NCBI RefSeq assembly: GCF_900142695.1
Contig: NZ_FRBU01000019.1
Location: forward strand, 1-64,000
Direction of reading: 5' to 3'
Length of the DNA: 64,000 nucleotides
From: Flavobacterium xanthum
Lineage (GTDB): Bacteria; Bacteroidota; Bacteroidia; Flavobacteriales; Flavobacteriaceae
The notes below the pieces were generated by a model. It worked only from the letters and a program-made list of their open reading frames with translations. It was not told the origin of the DNA and did no database searches. Numbering within the stretch: position 1 is the first letter of the stretch; each line of letters opens with the position of its first letter. Below are positions 44,124 through 53,039 of the stretch, in pieces. Position numbers and translations under genes: made by a program.

Positions 44124-47100
44124 ATGTACTTAATATTCGATACTGAAACTACAGGATTACCAAAACGTTGGGGCGCTCCCATTTCTGATACAGACAACTG
44201 GCCACGTTGTATTCAAATCGCTTGGCAGTTGCACGATGACATGGGGAAACTCGTCGAGCATCAAGATTATTTGGTCAAGCCTGAGGGGTTCAATATTCCG
44301 TATGATGCGGAACGAATTCACGGAATTTCGACAGAATTGGCGGAAGCCGATGGAATTTCTTTGAGTGAAGTTTTAGAAAAATTCAATATTGCTTTAGGCA
44401 AAGCCAAATTTATTGTGGGTCAGAATCTAGGTTTTGATATCAATATTATGGGCTGTGAGTTTTATAGAATGGGTGTTGAAAGCCAAATGAGTTCTATGCC
44501 TATTTTGGATACATGTACTGAAGTTACTGCATCATTGTTAAAATTGCCAGGTGGTCGTGGAGGGAAATTCAAATTGCCCACGTTAACAGAATTGCATTCT
44601 TATCTTTTCAACAAACCTTTTGGTGAAGCCCATAATGCAACCGCCGATGTCGAGGCGACTACACGTTGTTTTCTAGAGTTAATTCGACGTGATGTTTTTA
44701 CCAAAGAAGAGCTGGATGTACCTGCTAGCTATTTTCAAGATTTTAAAAGTAAGAATCCAACTGAGATAAAACTCATAGGGTTAAAACATATCAATCTCAA
44801 GGAAGCTTCCGATAAAATTCGTCAGCAATTTGGAGAGAAGCAAGATCCAGCGGTTTCAAAGGCAGCACTTTCTGAGAATAAAAAAGTACTGGTGGACACG
44901 CCTTTTGTTCATTTACACAACCATACGCAGTTTTCAGTTTTGCAATCTACTATTAGTATTGCGGCATTGGTAAAAGCAGCAGCGCAACAAAAAATGCCTG
45001 CGGTAGCCATGACGGATCATGCCAATTTAATGGGAGCTTTCCATTTTGTTCGGGATATTTTATACCATAATAAAGCGGCTGAAGCCAAAAATAAAGCGGC
45101 AATTGAAAACGGCGAAGAACCTACCGAAGTTCCGATGAAACCTATTGTGGGTTGCGAATTTTTTGTTTGCGAAGATCATAAAAATAAGTCGGTTAAGGAT
45201 AATGGTTACCAAATCGTGCTTTTGGCGAAGACCAAAAAAGGCTATCATAATTTGGCTAAAATGTCTTCGATTGCTTACACAGAAGGGTTTTATTATGTAC
45301 CCAGAATCGATAGGAAAGTTATTCAGCAATACAAAGAAGATATTATTGTTTTGTCGGGAAACTTGTATGGTGAAATTCCAAATAAGATCCTCAACATAGG
45401 TGAAAATCAAGCTGAGGAAGCACTAATTTGGTGGAAAAACGAGTTCAAAGAAGATTTTTATATTGAGGTGATGCGTCACAATCAAGAAGATGAAAATCGC
45501 GTAAACGCTTCTTTAATTTCATTGGCAAGAAAACATGCTGTCAAGATAATAGCAACTAATAATACTTTTTATATAGACAAAGAAAACTCGAATGCACACG
45601 ATATTTTACTTTGTGTGCGTGATGGTGAAAAGCAAACTACGCCAATTGGTCGCGGCCGAGGCTATCGATACGGATTACCCAACCAGGAGTATTATTTCAA
45701 GTCAGGAGACGAAATGAAGCAACTCTTCAACAATTTACCAGAAGCGATTTCGAATATCTCTGAGATTGTGGATAAAATTGAAATTTTCGATTTGGCACGT
45801 GAAGTTTTACTTCCAAAATTTGAAATTCCGGTGGAGTTTAATAATCCCGAAGATGGAGTTGATGGTGGAGTACGGGGCGAAAATGCCTATTTAAGGCATC
45901 TTACTTTTGAAGGAGCTAGAAGGCGATATGCTGAAATTACGGAAGAAATACAAGAACGGCTGGATTTTGAATTACTGACTATTTCTAATTCGGGTTATCC
46001 TGGGTATTTCCTAATTGTACAAGATCTTATTGCAGAAGCAAGAAGCATGGGCGTGTCGGTAGGACCAGGAAGGGGTTCGGCAGCGGGCTCTGTGGTGGCT
46101 TATTGTTTGAAAATTACCAATATCGACCCGTTGATGTACAACCTGCTTTTTGAACGTTTCTTAAATCCGGATCGGGTGTCATTACCCGATATTGATATTG
46201 ATTTTGATGATGAAGGACGTAGCAGTGTTATGGATTATGTGATCAGGAAATACGGGTCTAAACAAGTGGCGCAGATTATCACGTATGGGAAAATGGCAAC
46301 AAAATCAGCGATTCGAGATACGGCTCGTGTACTGGATTTGCCGCTATTTGAAGCCGATAAAATTGCGAAATTAATTCCGGGGATGATGCCTTCTAAGTGG
46401 AATTTGGCTCGTTTTTTAAATGAAAAAGAGGATGTAATTAAGAAAGCAGTTCGTCCCGAAGAATACGATAAAATTAAAGAATTAATAGGTCTTGCTAATG
46501 AAGATGATTTGGGTGGAGAAACCATTCAGCAAGCTAAAGTTTTAGAAGGAAACCTAAGAAACACAGGGATTCACGCTTGTGGAGTGATTATTACGCCAAG
46601 TGATATTACTGATTTTGTACCTGTGGCAACTGCCAAAGATTCCGATTTATATGTGACTCAATTTGACAACTCGGTAGTAGAAAGTGCCGGATTGTTAAAG
46701 ATGGACTTCTTGGGTTTGAAAACCCTTACTTTAATCAAGGATACGGTTAAATTAGTAAAATACAGAACGGGTATTGATCTGGATCCAGATACCTTTCCTA
46801 TTGATGACTTGAAGACATACGAGCTGTTTCAGCGTGGAGAAACAGTAGGTATTTTTCAATATGAATCTGCTGGAATGCAGAAATATATGAAGGAATTGAA
46901 GCCGACAGTTTTCCCTGATTTGATTGCCATGAATGCACTGTATCGCCCTGGTCCAATTGCTTATATTCCTAGTTTCGTCAAGCGAAAAAATGGGGAAGAG
47001 GAGATTATTTATGACTTAGATGCTTGTGAAGAATTACTGAAAGACACCTACGGAATAACTGTTTACCAAGAACAAGTTATGCTTTTGTCCCAGAAACTAG

Positions 47101-48674
47101 CAGACTTCTCCAAAGGGGATGCCGACGTTTTGCGTAAAGCGATGGGGAAAAAGCAGAAAGATGTTTTGGACAAAATGAAACCTAAATTTATCAGTCAGGC
47201 TGCCGCCAAAGGGCATGCCGAAGATAAACTGGAAAAAATTTGGAAAGACTGGGAGGCCTTTGCAGAATATGCTTTTAATAAGTCACACTCTACCTGTTAT
47301 GCTTGGATTGCCTACCAAACCGCTTTTTTGAAAGCCAATTATCCAGCAGAATACATGGCAGCGGTTTTGTCTAATAATATGAGTGACATTAAACAAGTTT
47401 CTTTCTTTATGGAGGAATGTAAACGGATGGGGCTGCAAGTTTTAGGTCCAGATGTTAATGAGTCCTTTTACAAGTTTACCGTAAATGATGATTATGCCGT
47501 TCGTTTTGGTATGGGAGCTATTAAAGGAGTTGGTTCCGGAGCCGTGGCGACGATTGTAGAGAATAGAAAAGATGGAAAATATAAATCGATTTTTGATTTG
47601 GCCAAACGAATTGATTTGCGTGCGGCCAATAAGAAAGCGATTGAAAATTTAGCTTTAGCAGGAGGTTTTGATTCGTTTTTAGGAACTACGAGAGCGCAAT
47701 ATTTTCATGATGATGGGGACGGAATTACGTTTTATGAAAAAGCGATTCGGTATGGATCAAAGTATCAGGAAAACGAGAATTCATCGCAAGTAAGCCTATT
47801 TGGGGATGCGAGCGAAGTACAAATTGCAGAGCCTATTGTACCACCTTGTGAAGATTGGAGTACAATGGAAAAGCTTGCCAAAGAGAAAGAGGTGGTTGGT
47901 ATTTATATTTCGGGACATCCGTTGGATGACTATAAATTTGAAATGAAATATTTTTGTAATGCCAGATTAGATGCATTGAGAAATATGGAATTACATCTGA
48001 GTAAAAATTTAACTTTTGGGGGAATTATCAATAATGTTCAACATCGTGTGGCCAAGAACGGAAAGGGTTGGGGGATGTTTACTTTAGAAGGGTACGATGA
48101 GAGTTATGAATTCCGGATTTTTGGTGAGGAGTATTTAAAGTTTCGTCACTTTTTTATTCAAAATAATTTCACATTCATGAAAGTATTAGTGAAAGAAGGT
48201 TGGACAGATCGAGATACAGGAAAAAAAGGAGAGCCGAGACTGCAATTTGTAGAAGTAAAGCAGTTGCAAGATGTTTTGGAAACTTTTGCCAAGAAATTAA
48301 TTTTGCTACTTAATATATCGGATTTAGAAACCGATTTTATTCATAGACTAAGTCGTCTTTTTCAGGAGAATAAGGGAGATAATACGGTGTCTTTTGAAAT
48401 CATGGAATTGGAAAAAATAAAGAGACTCGTTACTGTTGCTCCCATTGAAGTGGAAAATGATGAGGTTGGTTTTGTTGATGTTAGTGAGGATGATCCTGAA
48501 ATGGAAGTTCTGGAAATTCCCGATAGTACTAGTGCTGTAGCAAAAGTGGAAGAAGTTGAAGAGATAAAGGTGGTCACTAAATTGACGATGCCGAGTAGGA
48601 AATTGAAAATTAAAATCTCAAATGAATTATTAGTTGAGTTAGAGAAAATGCAGATTAACTTTAAATTAAATTAA
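44124..48674 (+). CDS. dnaE: DNA polymerase III alpha subunit with fused epsilon-like exonuclease
   Basis: Predicted 1516-residue replicative polymerase. Residues 1 to about 200 are a DEDDh 3'-5' exonuclease (IFDTETTG near the start, HNATADVEAT at its end). A PHP domain follows from about 272 (FVHLHNHTQFSVLQS, AVAMTDHANLMG), then the C-family polymerase core: PDIDIDFDDEG with catalytic Asp689 and Asp691, and the fingers region. An OB-fold-type domain (LTFGGIINNVQHR) and a variable tail follow. I chose MYLIFDTETTG at 44124; the 15 upstream codons translate the GC-rich repeat. Fusing proofreading to DnaE is usual in Bacteroidota and unlike E. coli, where the subunits are separate. Confidence 0.95.
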   Translation: MYLIFDTETTGLPKRWGAPISDTDNWPRCIQIAWQLHDDMGKLVEHQDYLVKPEGFNIPYDAERIHGISTELAEADGISLSEVLEKFNIALGKAKFIVGQNLGFDINIMGCEFYRMGVESQMSSMPILDTCTEVTASLLKLPGGRGGKFKLPTLTELHSYLFNKPFGEAHNATADVEATTRCFLELIRRDVFTKEELDVPASYFQDFKSKNPTEIKLIGLKHINLKEASDKIRQQFGEKQDPAVSKAALSENKKVLVDTPFVHLHNHTQFSVLQSTISIAALVKAAAQQKMPAVAMTDHANLMGAFHFVRDILYHNKAAEAKNKAAIENGEEPTEVPMKPIVGCEFFVCEDHKNKSVKDNGYQIVLLAKTKKGYHNLAKMSSIAYTEGFYYVPRIDRKVIQQYKEDIIVLSGNLYGEIPNKILNIGENQAEEALIWWKNEFKEDFYIEVMRHNQEDENRVNASLISLARKHAVKIIATNNTFYIDKENSNAHDILLCVRDGEKQTTPIGRGRGYRYGLPNQEYYFKSGDEMKQLFNNLPEAISNISEIVDKIEIFDLAREVLLPKFEIPVEFNNPEDGVDGGVRGENAYLRHLTFEGARRRYAEITEEIQERLDFELLTISNSGYPGYFLIVQDLIAEARSMGVSVGPGRGSAAGSVVAYCLKITNIDPLMYNLLFERFLNPDRVSLPDIDIDFDDEGRSSVMDYVIRKYGSKQVAQIITYGKMATKSAIRDTARVLDLPLFEADKIAKLIPGMMPSKWNLARFLNEKEDVIKKAVRPEEYDKIKELIGLANEDDLGGETIQQAKVLEGNLRNTGIHACGVIITPSDITDFVPVATAKDSDLYVTQFDNSVVESAGLLKMDFLGLKTLTLIKDTVKLVKYRTGIDLDPDTFPIDDLKTYELFQRGETVGIFQYESAGMQKYMKELKPTVFPDLIAMNALYRPGPIAYIPSFVKRKNGEEEIIYDLDACEELLKDTYGITVYQEQVMLLSQKLADFSKGDADVLRKAMGKKQKDVLDKMKPKFISQAAAKGHAEDKLEKIWKDWEAFAEYAFNKSHSTCYAWIAYQTAFLKANYPAEYMAAVLSNNMSDIKQVSFFMEECKRMGLQVLGPDVNESFYKFTVNDDYAVRFGMGAIKGVGSGAVATIVENRKDGKYKSIFDLAKRIDLRAANKKAIENLALAGGFDSFLGTTRAQYFHDDGDGITFYEKAIRYGSKYQENENSSQVSLFGDASEVQIAEPIVPPCEDWSTMEKLAKEKEVVGIYISGHPLDDYKFEMKYFCNARLDALRNMELHLSKNLTFGGIINNVQHRVAKNGKGWGMFTLEGYDESYEFRIFGEEYLKFRHFFIQNNFTFMKVLVKEGWTDRDTGKKGEPRLQFVEVKQLQDVLETFAKKLILLLNISDLETDFIHRLSRLFQENKGDNTVSFEIMELEKIKRLVTVAPIEVENDEVGFVDVSEDDPEMEVLEIPDSTSAVAKVEEVEEIKVVTKLTMPSRKLKIKISNELLVELEKMQINFKLN

Positions 48675-48897
48675 AATCATAATTTTTAATAAGATGAAAA
48701 ATTTGAGAGCGTAAAAATGGATGATTTTGAAAATTATTTGTAAGGCGTTTGTTCTAGCAATTCCATCACAATTTATGCTTCAGGTGTGTAGTTTTATTTT
48801 TATACCTAAACGTTTGCAATAGCTTGACTATTAAACTTTAATCATTTTTAACATATAATTGACTGTGTTTGTTATTAAATTTTAAGTAAAAATGAGT

Positions 48898-48905
48898 TAT
48901 TTTTG
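48898..48905 (+). promoter_or_regulatory. -7 promoter element of the outer-membrane barrel gene
   Basis: TATTTTTG matches TAnnTTTG, 24 bases before the chosen ATG at 48929. A TTTG at 48868-48871 is upstream, at rather long spacing. Confidence 0.45.
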
Positions 48906-48928
48906 TATAAATGATAATAAACGAAATT

Positions 48929-49792
48929 ATGAAAAAGCAGTTATTTTTACTAGGATTTATGATTTGTTCCATGACGATGATAGGGCAAACCGAAAAAAAG
49001 GAAAGTTGGTATTTTAAATTGGGCGGATCTTATTTTATGCAGACTGCTGCAACTGAATTTCCTACTGTAGGCGGACAAGCAGCATTAAGCAAGGTTTTTG
49101 TGGGTGGAAATTTAATTTCAGAAGAAAGTATTACAGGTTCTTTTGGGGAAGGTTTTAGAACTGGAGCTGGAGTGGGTTATCGTTTTACAGATCGTTTGGG
49201 TGTAGAAATGGGGATTAATTATTACAATAGTAATGACAAGACCATGGTGAAAAGAGTAGATGACGGGGCAGTAACCTTGAGATCTGTGGGTCAGATTAGA
49301 GCTTTTGATTTAGCTCCAGCTATTGTGTTATTTTTAGGTGAAGTGAAAGGATTTGAGACTTACTCAAAAGTTGGGGTGATTGTTCCTGTGCATGGTGATT
49401 TGACCATTAAAACAAATGCAGTTGCTGCACCCGGTGTAAATGTGTTTAGCAAAGATGTTATCAAACCAAATCCTACTTTAGGTTTTCAAGCCGCATTGGG
49501 GACTTCTTATAAACTGGCTAAAAACCTTTCTGCTTTTGCAGAATTAGAATACCGTAACTTTACCGTTCATGGAAAAGATAAAGAAACTACTGAGTTTACT
49601 GTTAATGGAACAGATCGATTAAATACGCGTACCACGGCACAGATTCATTCTAATTATTCTGATCGTTTGGATAGTAATTCGAATAATTCACAGTTTAATA
49701 CGATTGATAGTACTAGGCCAACAGATGAGTTGAGTTCTTACGTTGGAATTAGTGGATTGGGATTAACACTTGGAATGAAATACAGCTTATAA
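48929..49792 (+). CDS. Outer-membrane beta-barrel protein (OmpW/OmpA-barrel type)
   Basis: Predicted 287-residue exported protein. The signal peptide is MKKQLFLLGFMICSMTMIGQ. Alternating beta-strands follow, for example WYFKLGGSYFMQ, FRTGAGVGYRFTDRLGVEMG, AFDLAPAIVLFL and NLSAFAELEYRNFTVHG, ending with GLGLTLGMKYSL, a classic terminal strand with an aromatic near the end. No peptidoglycan-binding domain is present. The frame reaches six codons further upstream, but the signal peptide supports 48929. It stands alone between a -7 element and a terminator. Confidence 0.82.
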   Translation: MKKQLFLLGFMICSMTMIGQTEKKESWYFKLGGSYFMQTAATEFPTVGGQAALSKVFVGGNLISEESITGSFGEGFRTGAGVGYRFTDRLGVEMGINYYNSNDKTMVKRVDDGAVTLRSVGQIRAFDLAPAIVLFLGEVKGFETYSKVGVIVPVHGDLTIKTNAVAAPGVNVFSKDVIKPNPTLGFQAALGTSYKLAKNLSAFAELEYRNFTVHGKDKETTEFTVNGTDRLNTRTTAQIHSNYSDRLDSNSNNSQFNTIDSTRPTDELSSYVGISGLGLTLGMKYSL

Positions 49793-49818
49793 TAAAATAG
49801 TTTTGAAGTATAGATTGA

Positions 49819-49845
49819 AAAGCTGCCTTTAGAGGCAGTTTTTTT
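49819..49845 (+). terminator. Terminator after the outer-membrane barrel gene
   Basis: CTGCCT (49823-49828) and AGGCAG (49833-49838) pair around TTAG and are followed by seven T residues. Confidence 0.85.
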
Positions 49846-50169
49846 CATTTTGAAAAAAAACACTTTGCTTTTTGAGTTGAGTTTCTTGTAGTGCAAAATG
49901 GACTTTGCCTACTAAAATGGAAATTTTTCCACTTTTTAGCGCGAATAGCACGTGTTGAATTTTTAGGGAGAAGAAACCCATTGATCGGCAGGCTAGATCG
50001 CTTTAGAAAAAAAAAGGTATAATTTGTCCAATACTATAGATAGAAATTGGCAATAGATTAATAGTCAAAACTAATTTGTGAATAGTGTTTGATTTGTTTT
50101 TAATTTCTAAATTTGTATTCTAGTTTGAAACAGTAAAATAATCAAACGATAAACTTTAAATTAAATATT
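49846..50169. other. Intergenic region upstream of trxA
   Basis: About 320 AT-rich bases with no gene visible. Only the trxA promoter at the right end is recognisable. Confidence 0.5.
50088..50115 (+). promoter_or_regulatory. Promoter of trxA
   Basis: TTTG (50088-50091) and TAAATTTG (50108-50115) are 16 bases apart, fitting the Bacteroidota -33/-7 pattern. The leader is about 50 bases. Confidence 0.6.
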
Positions 50170-50487
50170 ATGGCATTAGCAATAACAGATGCTACTTTTG
50201 AAGAAGTAGTTTTGAAATCAGACAAACCGGTAATGGTAGATTTTTGGGCAGCTTGGTGTGGACCATGTAGAATGGTAGGTCCAATCATAGATGAATTAAG
50301 CAATGAGTACGAAGGAAAAGTTGTTATAGGAAAAGTAGATGTTGATGCAAATCAAGAATTTGCAGCTAAATATGGAGTGAGAAACATCCCGACTGTATTG
50401 GTTTTTCATAATGGAGAAGTTGTAGGTAAACAAGTAGGAGTAGCTCCAAAGCAAACGTATGCAGATAGTTTAGACGCGTTGTTGTAA
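50170..50487 (+). CDS. trxA: Thioredoxin
   Basis: Predicted 105-residue cytoplasmic disulfide reductase. The active site is WAAWCGPCRMVGP (C31, C34), with the buried Asp region VMVDFWA and the cis-proline in RNIPTVLVFHNG. There is no signal peptide. Length is normal for thioredoxin 1. It has its own promoter and terminator. Confidence 0.96.
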   Translation: MALAITDATFEEVVLKSDKPVMVDFWAAWCGPCRMVGPIIDELSNEYEGKVVIGKVDVDANQEFAAKYGVRNIPTVLVFHNGEVVGKQVGVAPKQTYADSLDALL

Positions 50488-50531
50488 TCGGTAGATTATG
50501 ATTTATATAGAATCCTTTTGGGTTCAGAGAG

Positions 50532-50561
50532 AAGGTTTGGCGAAAGTCAAACCTTTTTTTT
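50532..50561 (+). terminator. Terminator of trxA
   Basis: AAGGTTTG (50532-50539) pairs with CAAACCTT (50548-50555) and leads into a run of eight T residues. Confidence 0.88.
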
Positions 50562-50647
50562 GTTTAAGCGGAATTGATTTAAGCTTCTTGATTAAGTTTT
50601 GTTTAGGTAATTTTTTAAATCATTTAATCTTTTAATATATTTGGTAG

Positions 50648-51574
50648 ATGAAGATCGAATCGCAAATAGAGAAAATTTCTAGTTTCCAGCATCTGGAGTT
50701 ATTGGCCAATCAGGTTGTGGAAGGTTTTATTTCAGGAATGCACAAAAGTCCTTTTCATGGGTTTTCAGCAGAATTTGCTGAACATAAAGTGTACAATGTT
50801 GGCGAAAGCACCAAGCACATTGATTGGAAGTTGTTTGCCAAAACGGATCGTTTGTATACGAAACGGTTTGAGGAAGAGACAAATTTGCGTTGTCATATTA
50901 TTATCGATAATTCGTCATCGATGCACTATCCAGTATTAACGAAAAGCCAGCCGTTTTTTGAAAATAAGATAGGGTTTTCGGTCTTGGCTTCGGCGGTTTT
51001 AATGAACTTGCTGAAGAAACAACGTGACGCTGTAGGCATGAGTGTGTTTTCGGATACTTACGAGTACTACGCGCCTGAAAAAGGCAGTGATCGCCATCAT
51101 CGAATGATTTTAAATGCTCTTGAAGGACTGCTAATAAAACCTGTGGTCCAAAAAAGTACCGATACGATTACATTTTTACATCAAATAGCGGAAAAGATTC
51201 ATCGACGCTCTATGATTATCTTATTTACGGATATGTTTCAATCTGGAAATGAAGAAGCACTGTTTAATGCATTGCAACATTTGAAACACAATAAACACAA
51301 AGTAGTCTTATTTCACGTCGTAGATAATAAAACAGAGTTAAATTTTGATTTTGATAACGCTCCAAGGAAGTTTGTTGATGTTGAAACAGGCGAGGTAGTA
51401 GCTGTTTTTGCCGATACTATAAAAGAAGAATATGAAAAACAGATAGAAAGTTACTTTAAAAAGTTGGCCCTGACTTGTTCTCAGAACAGAATAAAGTACA
51501 TTCCGGTGAGTGTGGATGAAAGTTTTGAAAAAATATTAATGACATACTTGGTTGAAAAACAAAACTTTGGATAA
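50648..51574 (+). CDS. DUF58 protein (vWA-like)
   Basis: Predicted 308-residue soluble protein of the DUF58 family. The family motif VYNVGESTKHIDWKLFAKTD is at about 50-70, and an Asp-x-Ser-x-Ser-type segment (IIIDNSSSMHYP) at about 87-98 starts a von Willebrand A-like fold. DUF58 proteins usually accompany MoxR ATPases and Bat proteins. No MoxR gene is adjacent here, so the partner must lie elsewhere. Function is likely chaperone- or stress-related, but this is inference. The gene lies directly upstream of tRNA-Asp. Confidence 0.88.
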   Translation: MKIESQIEKISSFQHLELLANQVVEGFISGMHKSPFHGFSAEFAEHKVYNVGESTKHIDWKLFAKTDRLYTKRFEEETNLRCHIIIDNSSSMHYPVLTKSQPFFENKIGFSVLASAVLMNLLKKQRDAVGMSVFSDTYEYYAPEKGSDRHHRMILNALEGLLIKPVVQKSTDTITFLHQIAEKIHRRSMIILFTDMFQSGNEEALFNALQHLKHNKHKVVLFHVVDNKTELNFDFDNAPRKFVDVETGEVVAVFADTIKEEYEKQIESYFKKLALTCSQNRIKYIPVSVDESFEKILMTYLVEKQNFG

Positions 51575-51612
51575 AACGGGGAATATTTATCAAATATTTT
51601 TTCAAAAAACGC

Positions 51613-51642
51613 TTGTGCAAACGGAAATCTATTGTATCTTTG
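51613..51642 (+). promoter_or_regulatory. Promoter of the first tRNA-Asp gene
   Basis: TTG (51613-51615) is followed after 19 bases by TATCTTTG (51635-51642), matching the Bacteroidota consensus. The tRNA starts 19 bases downstream. Confidence 0.75.
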
Positions 51643-51660
51643 CCACCGCAATAACGCAGA

Positions 51661-51734
51661 GGTTTGGTAGTTCAGTTGGTTAGAATACATGCCTGTCACG
51701 CATGGGGTCGCGGGTTCGAGTCCCGTCCAGACCG
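51661..51734 (+). tRNA. tRNA-Asp (GTC), copy 1
   Basis: A 74-base cloverleaf: acceptor GGTTTGG pairs with CCAGACC (one G-U) and the discriminator is G. The anticodon stem is CATGC/GCATG with loop CTGTCAC, giving anticodon GTC. The T-loop has GGTTCGAGTCC. CCA is not encoded. A well-formed promoter lies upstream and a terminator downstream. Confidence 0.97.
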
Positions 51735-51740
51735 CAATAT

Positions 51741-51780
51741 TGGGGAAAGCCTTTCGTAACAGAAAGGCTTTTTTGCCCCA
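51741..51780 (+). terminator. Terminator of tRNA-Asp copy 1
   Basis: AAAGCCTTTC (51746-51755) pairs with GAAAGGCTTT (51762-51771), the loop is GTAACA, and a T tract follows. An outer TGGGG/CCCCA pairing extends it. Confidence 0.85.
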
Positions 51781-51809
51781 TAAGGTTTTTAACGTTAGTT
51801 GTGTTGTTT

Positions 51810-51832
51810 GCTACGAATTTGTAACTCGTAGC
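51810..51832. repeat. Short palindrome between the tRNA-Asp copies
   Basis: GCTACGA (51810-51816) and TCGTAGC (51826-51832) form a 7-base inverted repeat around ATTTGTAAC, followed by GGG. It resembles a REP-like unit, but I cannot place it in a family. Confidence 0.4.
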
Positions 51833-51854
51833 GGGTTTAGTAGTTAGACCAATG

Positions 51855-51886
51855 AAAAGCTTTTCGCCTCGGCGAATAGCTTTTTT
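51855..51886 (+). terminator. Terminator between the tRNA-Asp copies
   Basis: TTCGCC and GGCGAA pair around TC, extended by AAAAGCT/AGCTTTT with one mismatch, and followed by T residues. It would stop transcription entering from copy 1 before copy 2. Confidence 0.8.
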
Positions 51887-52006
51887 GATTTAAAATAAAG
51901 GATGTTGGTTAGTAAACATGTCAGTCATCTCGATGTTAGGGAGGAGGCAGTTTCCGAAGAATTCTTGGAAAAGAGCATTAAAGCGTTGCAGTTTAAAAAA
52001 AATACT

Positions 52007-52080
52007 GGTTTGGTAGTTCAGTTGGTTAGAATACATGCCTGTCACGCATGGGGTCGCGGGTTCGAGTCCCGTCCAGACCG
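52007..52080 (+). tRNA. tRNA-Asp (GTC), copy 2
   Basis: Identical over all 74 bases to copy 1, plus the next base. Identity stops exactly at the 5' end of the mature tRNA. No TAnnTTTG element is visible in the 100 bases upstream, and a terminator precedes it, so expression is uncertain. A diverged version of the copy 1 terminator follows. Confidence 0.96.
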
Positions 52081-52090
52081 CTAGTAAGAA

Positions 52091-52120
52091 AAAAGTCTTT
52101 CGTAACCGAAAGGCTTTTTT
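52091..52120 (+). terminator. Terminator of tRNA-Asp copy 2
   Basis: AAAAGTCTTTCG pairs with CGAAAGGCTTTT (one G-U) around TAAC and a T tract follows. It resembles the copy 1 terminator, so the duplication included it. Confidence 0.85.
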
Positions 52121-52429
52121 GTTTTTGATAACTTTAGTAAACAGGAATGGTAACGAATACGGATGAAGTACAAAACTTTCGGATTTGGATATCAATCTAA
52201 AATGCAAAAATCAATGTTTTAATATTTCTCGAAAATTTTTAAAATTGATCCAAATTTACTAGATTAAATAGGTAAAAATTATCTTTTTAAATTCGTACCT
52301 TTATAAACCATTTTTACACTTGCAGGTTCATCATAAAAAAAAGGACAATCATTACAATAGTTCCTGTTTTGTTGATTGTTCAATGTAAATAATACATTTA
52401 ATCTTTGTTTGATTTTAAAATTAATAGGT
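52121..52429. other. Intergenic region upstream of crtZ
   Basis: About 309 AT-rich bases with no gene seen. A TTG at 52376 in the frame of crtZ would add 18 residues, but these do not look like the family. The nearest -7-like element (AATCTTTG at about 52400) is one base off consensus. Confidence 0.45.
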
Positions 52430-52888
52430 ATGGGTTTTATAATTATTTTTTTAACTTTTTGGGGAATGGAATTTATGGCTTGGCTTACACATAAATATGT
52501 AATGCACGGTTTTTTATGGAATTTACATTTTGATCATCATACCCCCAATAAGGAAGTCTTTTTTGAAAAAAATGATGCTTTTTTCCTAATTTATGCGATA
52601 CCATCTTGGCTTTGCATTATGTTAGGTTCAATGTACGGGTACTGGACAGTGATGTATGTCGGTTTTGGTATATTAGCGTATGGACTAGCTTATTTTTTAG
52701 TTCACGAAGTTTTTATTCATCAAAGATTTAAATGGTTTAGAAATACTGAAAATGTTTATTTAAAAGCGATCCGTAGAGCACACAAAGTGCATCATAAACA
52801 TAGAGGGAAAGAGGAAGGCGAGTGTTTTGGAATGTTGATTGTTCCCTGGAAGTTTTTAAAACAAGAGCTTAAAAAAGTAAATGTTTAA
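52430..52888 (+). CDS. crtZ: Beta-carotene hydroxylase
   Basis: Predicted 152-residue membrane di-iron hydroxylase of the CrtZ/fatty acid hydroxylase superfamily, placing a 3-OH on the beta-ring of carotenoids. The histidine clusters are HKYVMHG, HFDHH, HEVFIHQRF and HKVHHKH, interspersed with three to four hydrophobic segments. The ATG at 52430 (MGFIIIFLTFWGMEFMAW) matches the family start. It is the first gene of a same-strand carotenoid cluster. Confidence 0.92.
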   Translation: MGFIIIFLTFWGMEFMAWLTHKYVMHGFLWNLHFDHHTPNKEVFFEKNDAFFLIYAIPSWLCIMLGSMYGYWTVMYVGFGILAYGLAYFLVHEVFIHQRFKWFRNTENVYLKAIRRAHKVHHKHRGKEEGECFGMLIVPWKFLKQELKKVNV

Positions 52889-53039
52889 AATGGGAAGTTT
52901 ATAAAATAGTACTCAACAATTTTTTCTTAGCTTATCTTTTAAATCATAAATATTTTCAACAGAACCGCGGTTTCTAGTCTGGAAAACTAATCGTCAAAAC
53001 TATCTTTTTTATCGACATTTTTTTAATAGTAAAACCTTT

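Noticed and set aside
51481-52207. Open frames crossing the two tRNA-Asp genes (minus-strand frames with MTGMYSNQLNYQTS and a plus-strand frame ending GRGFESRPDR)
   Set aside because: These are translations of the tRNA sequence itself, a well-known annotation artefact.
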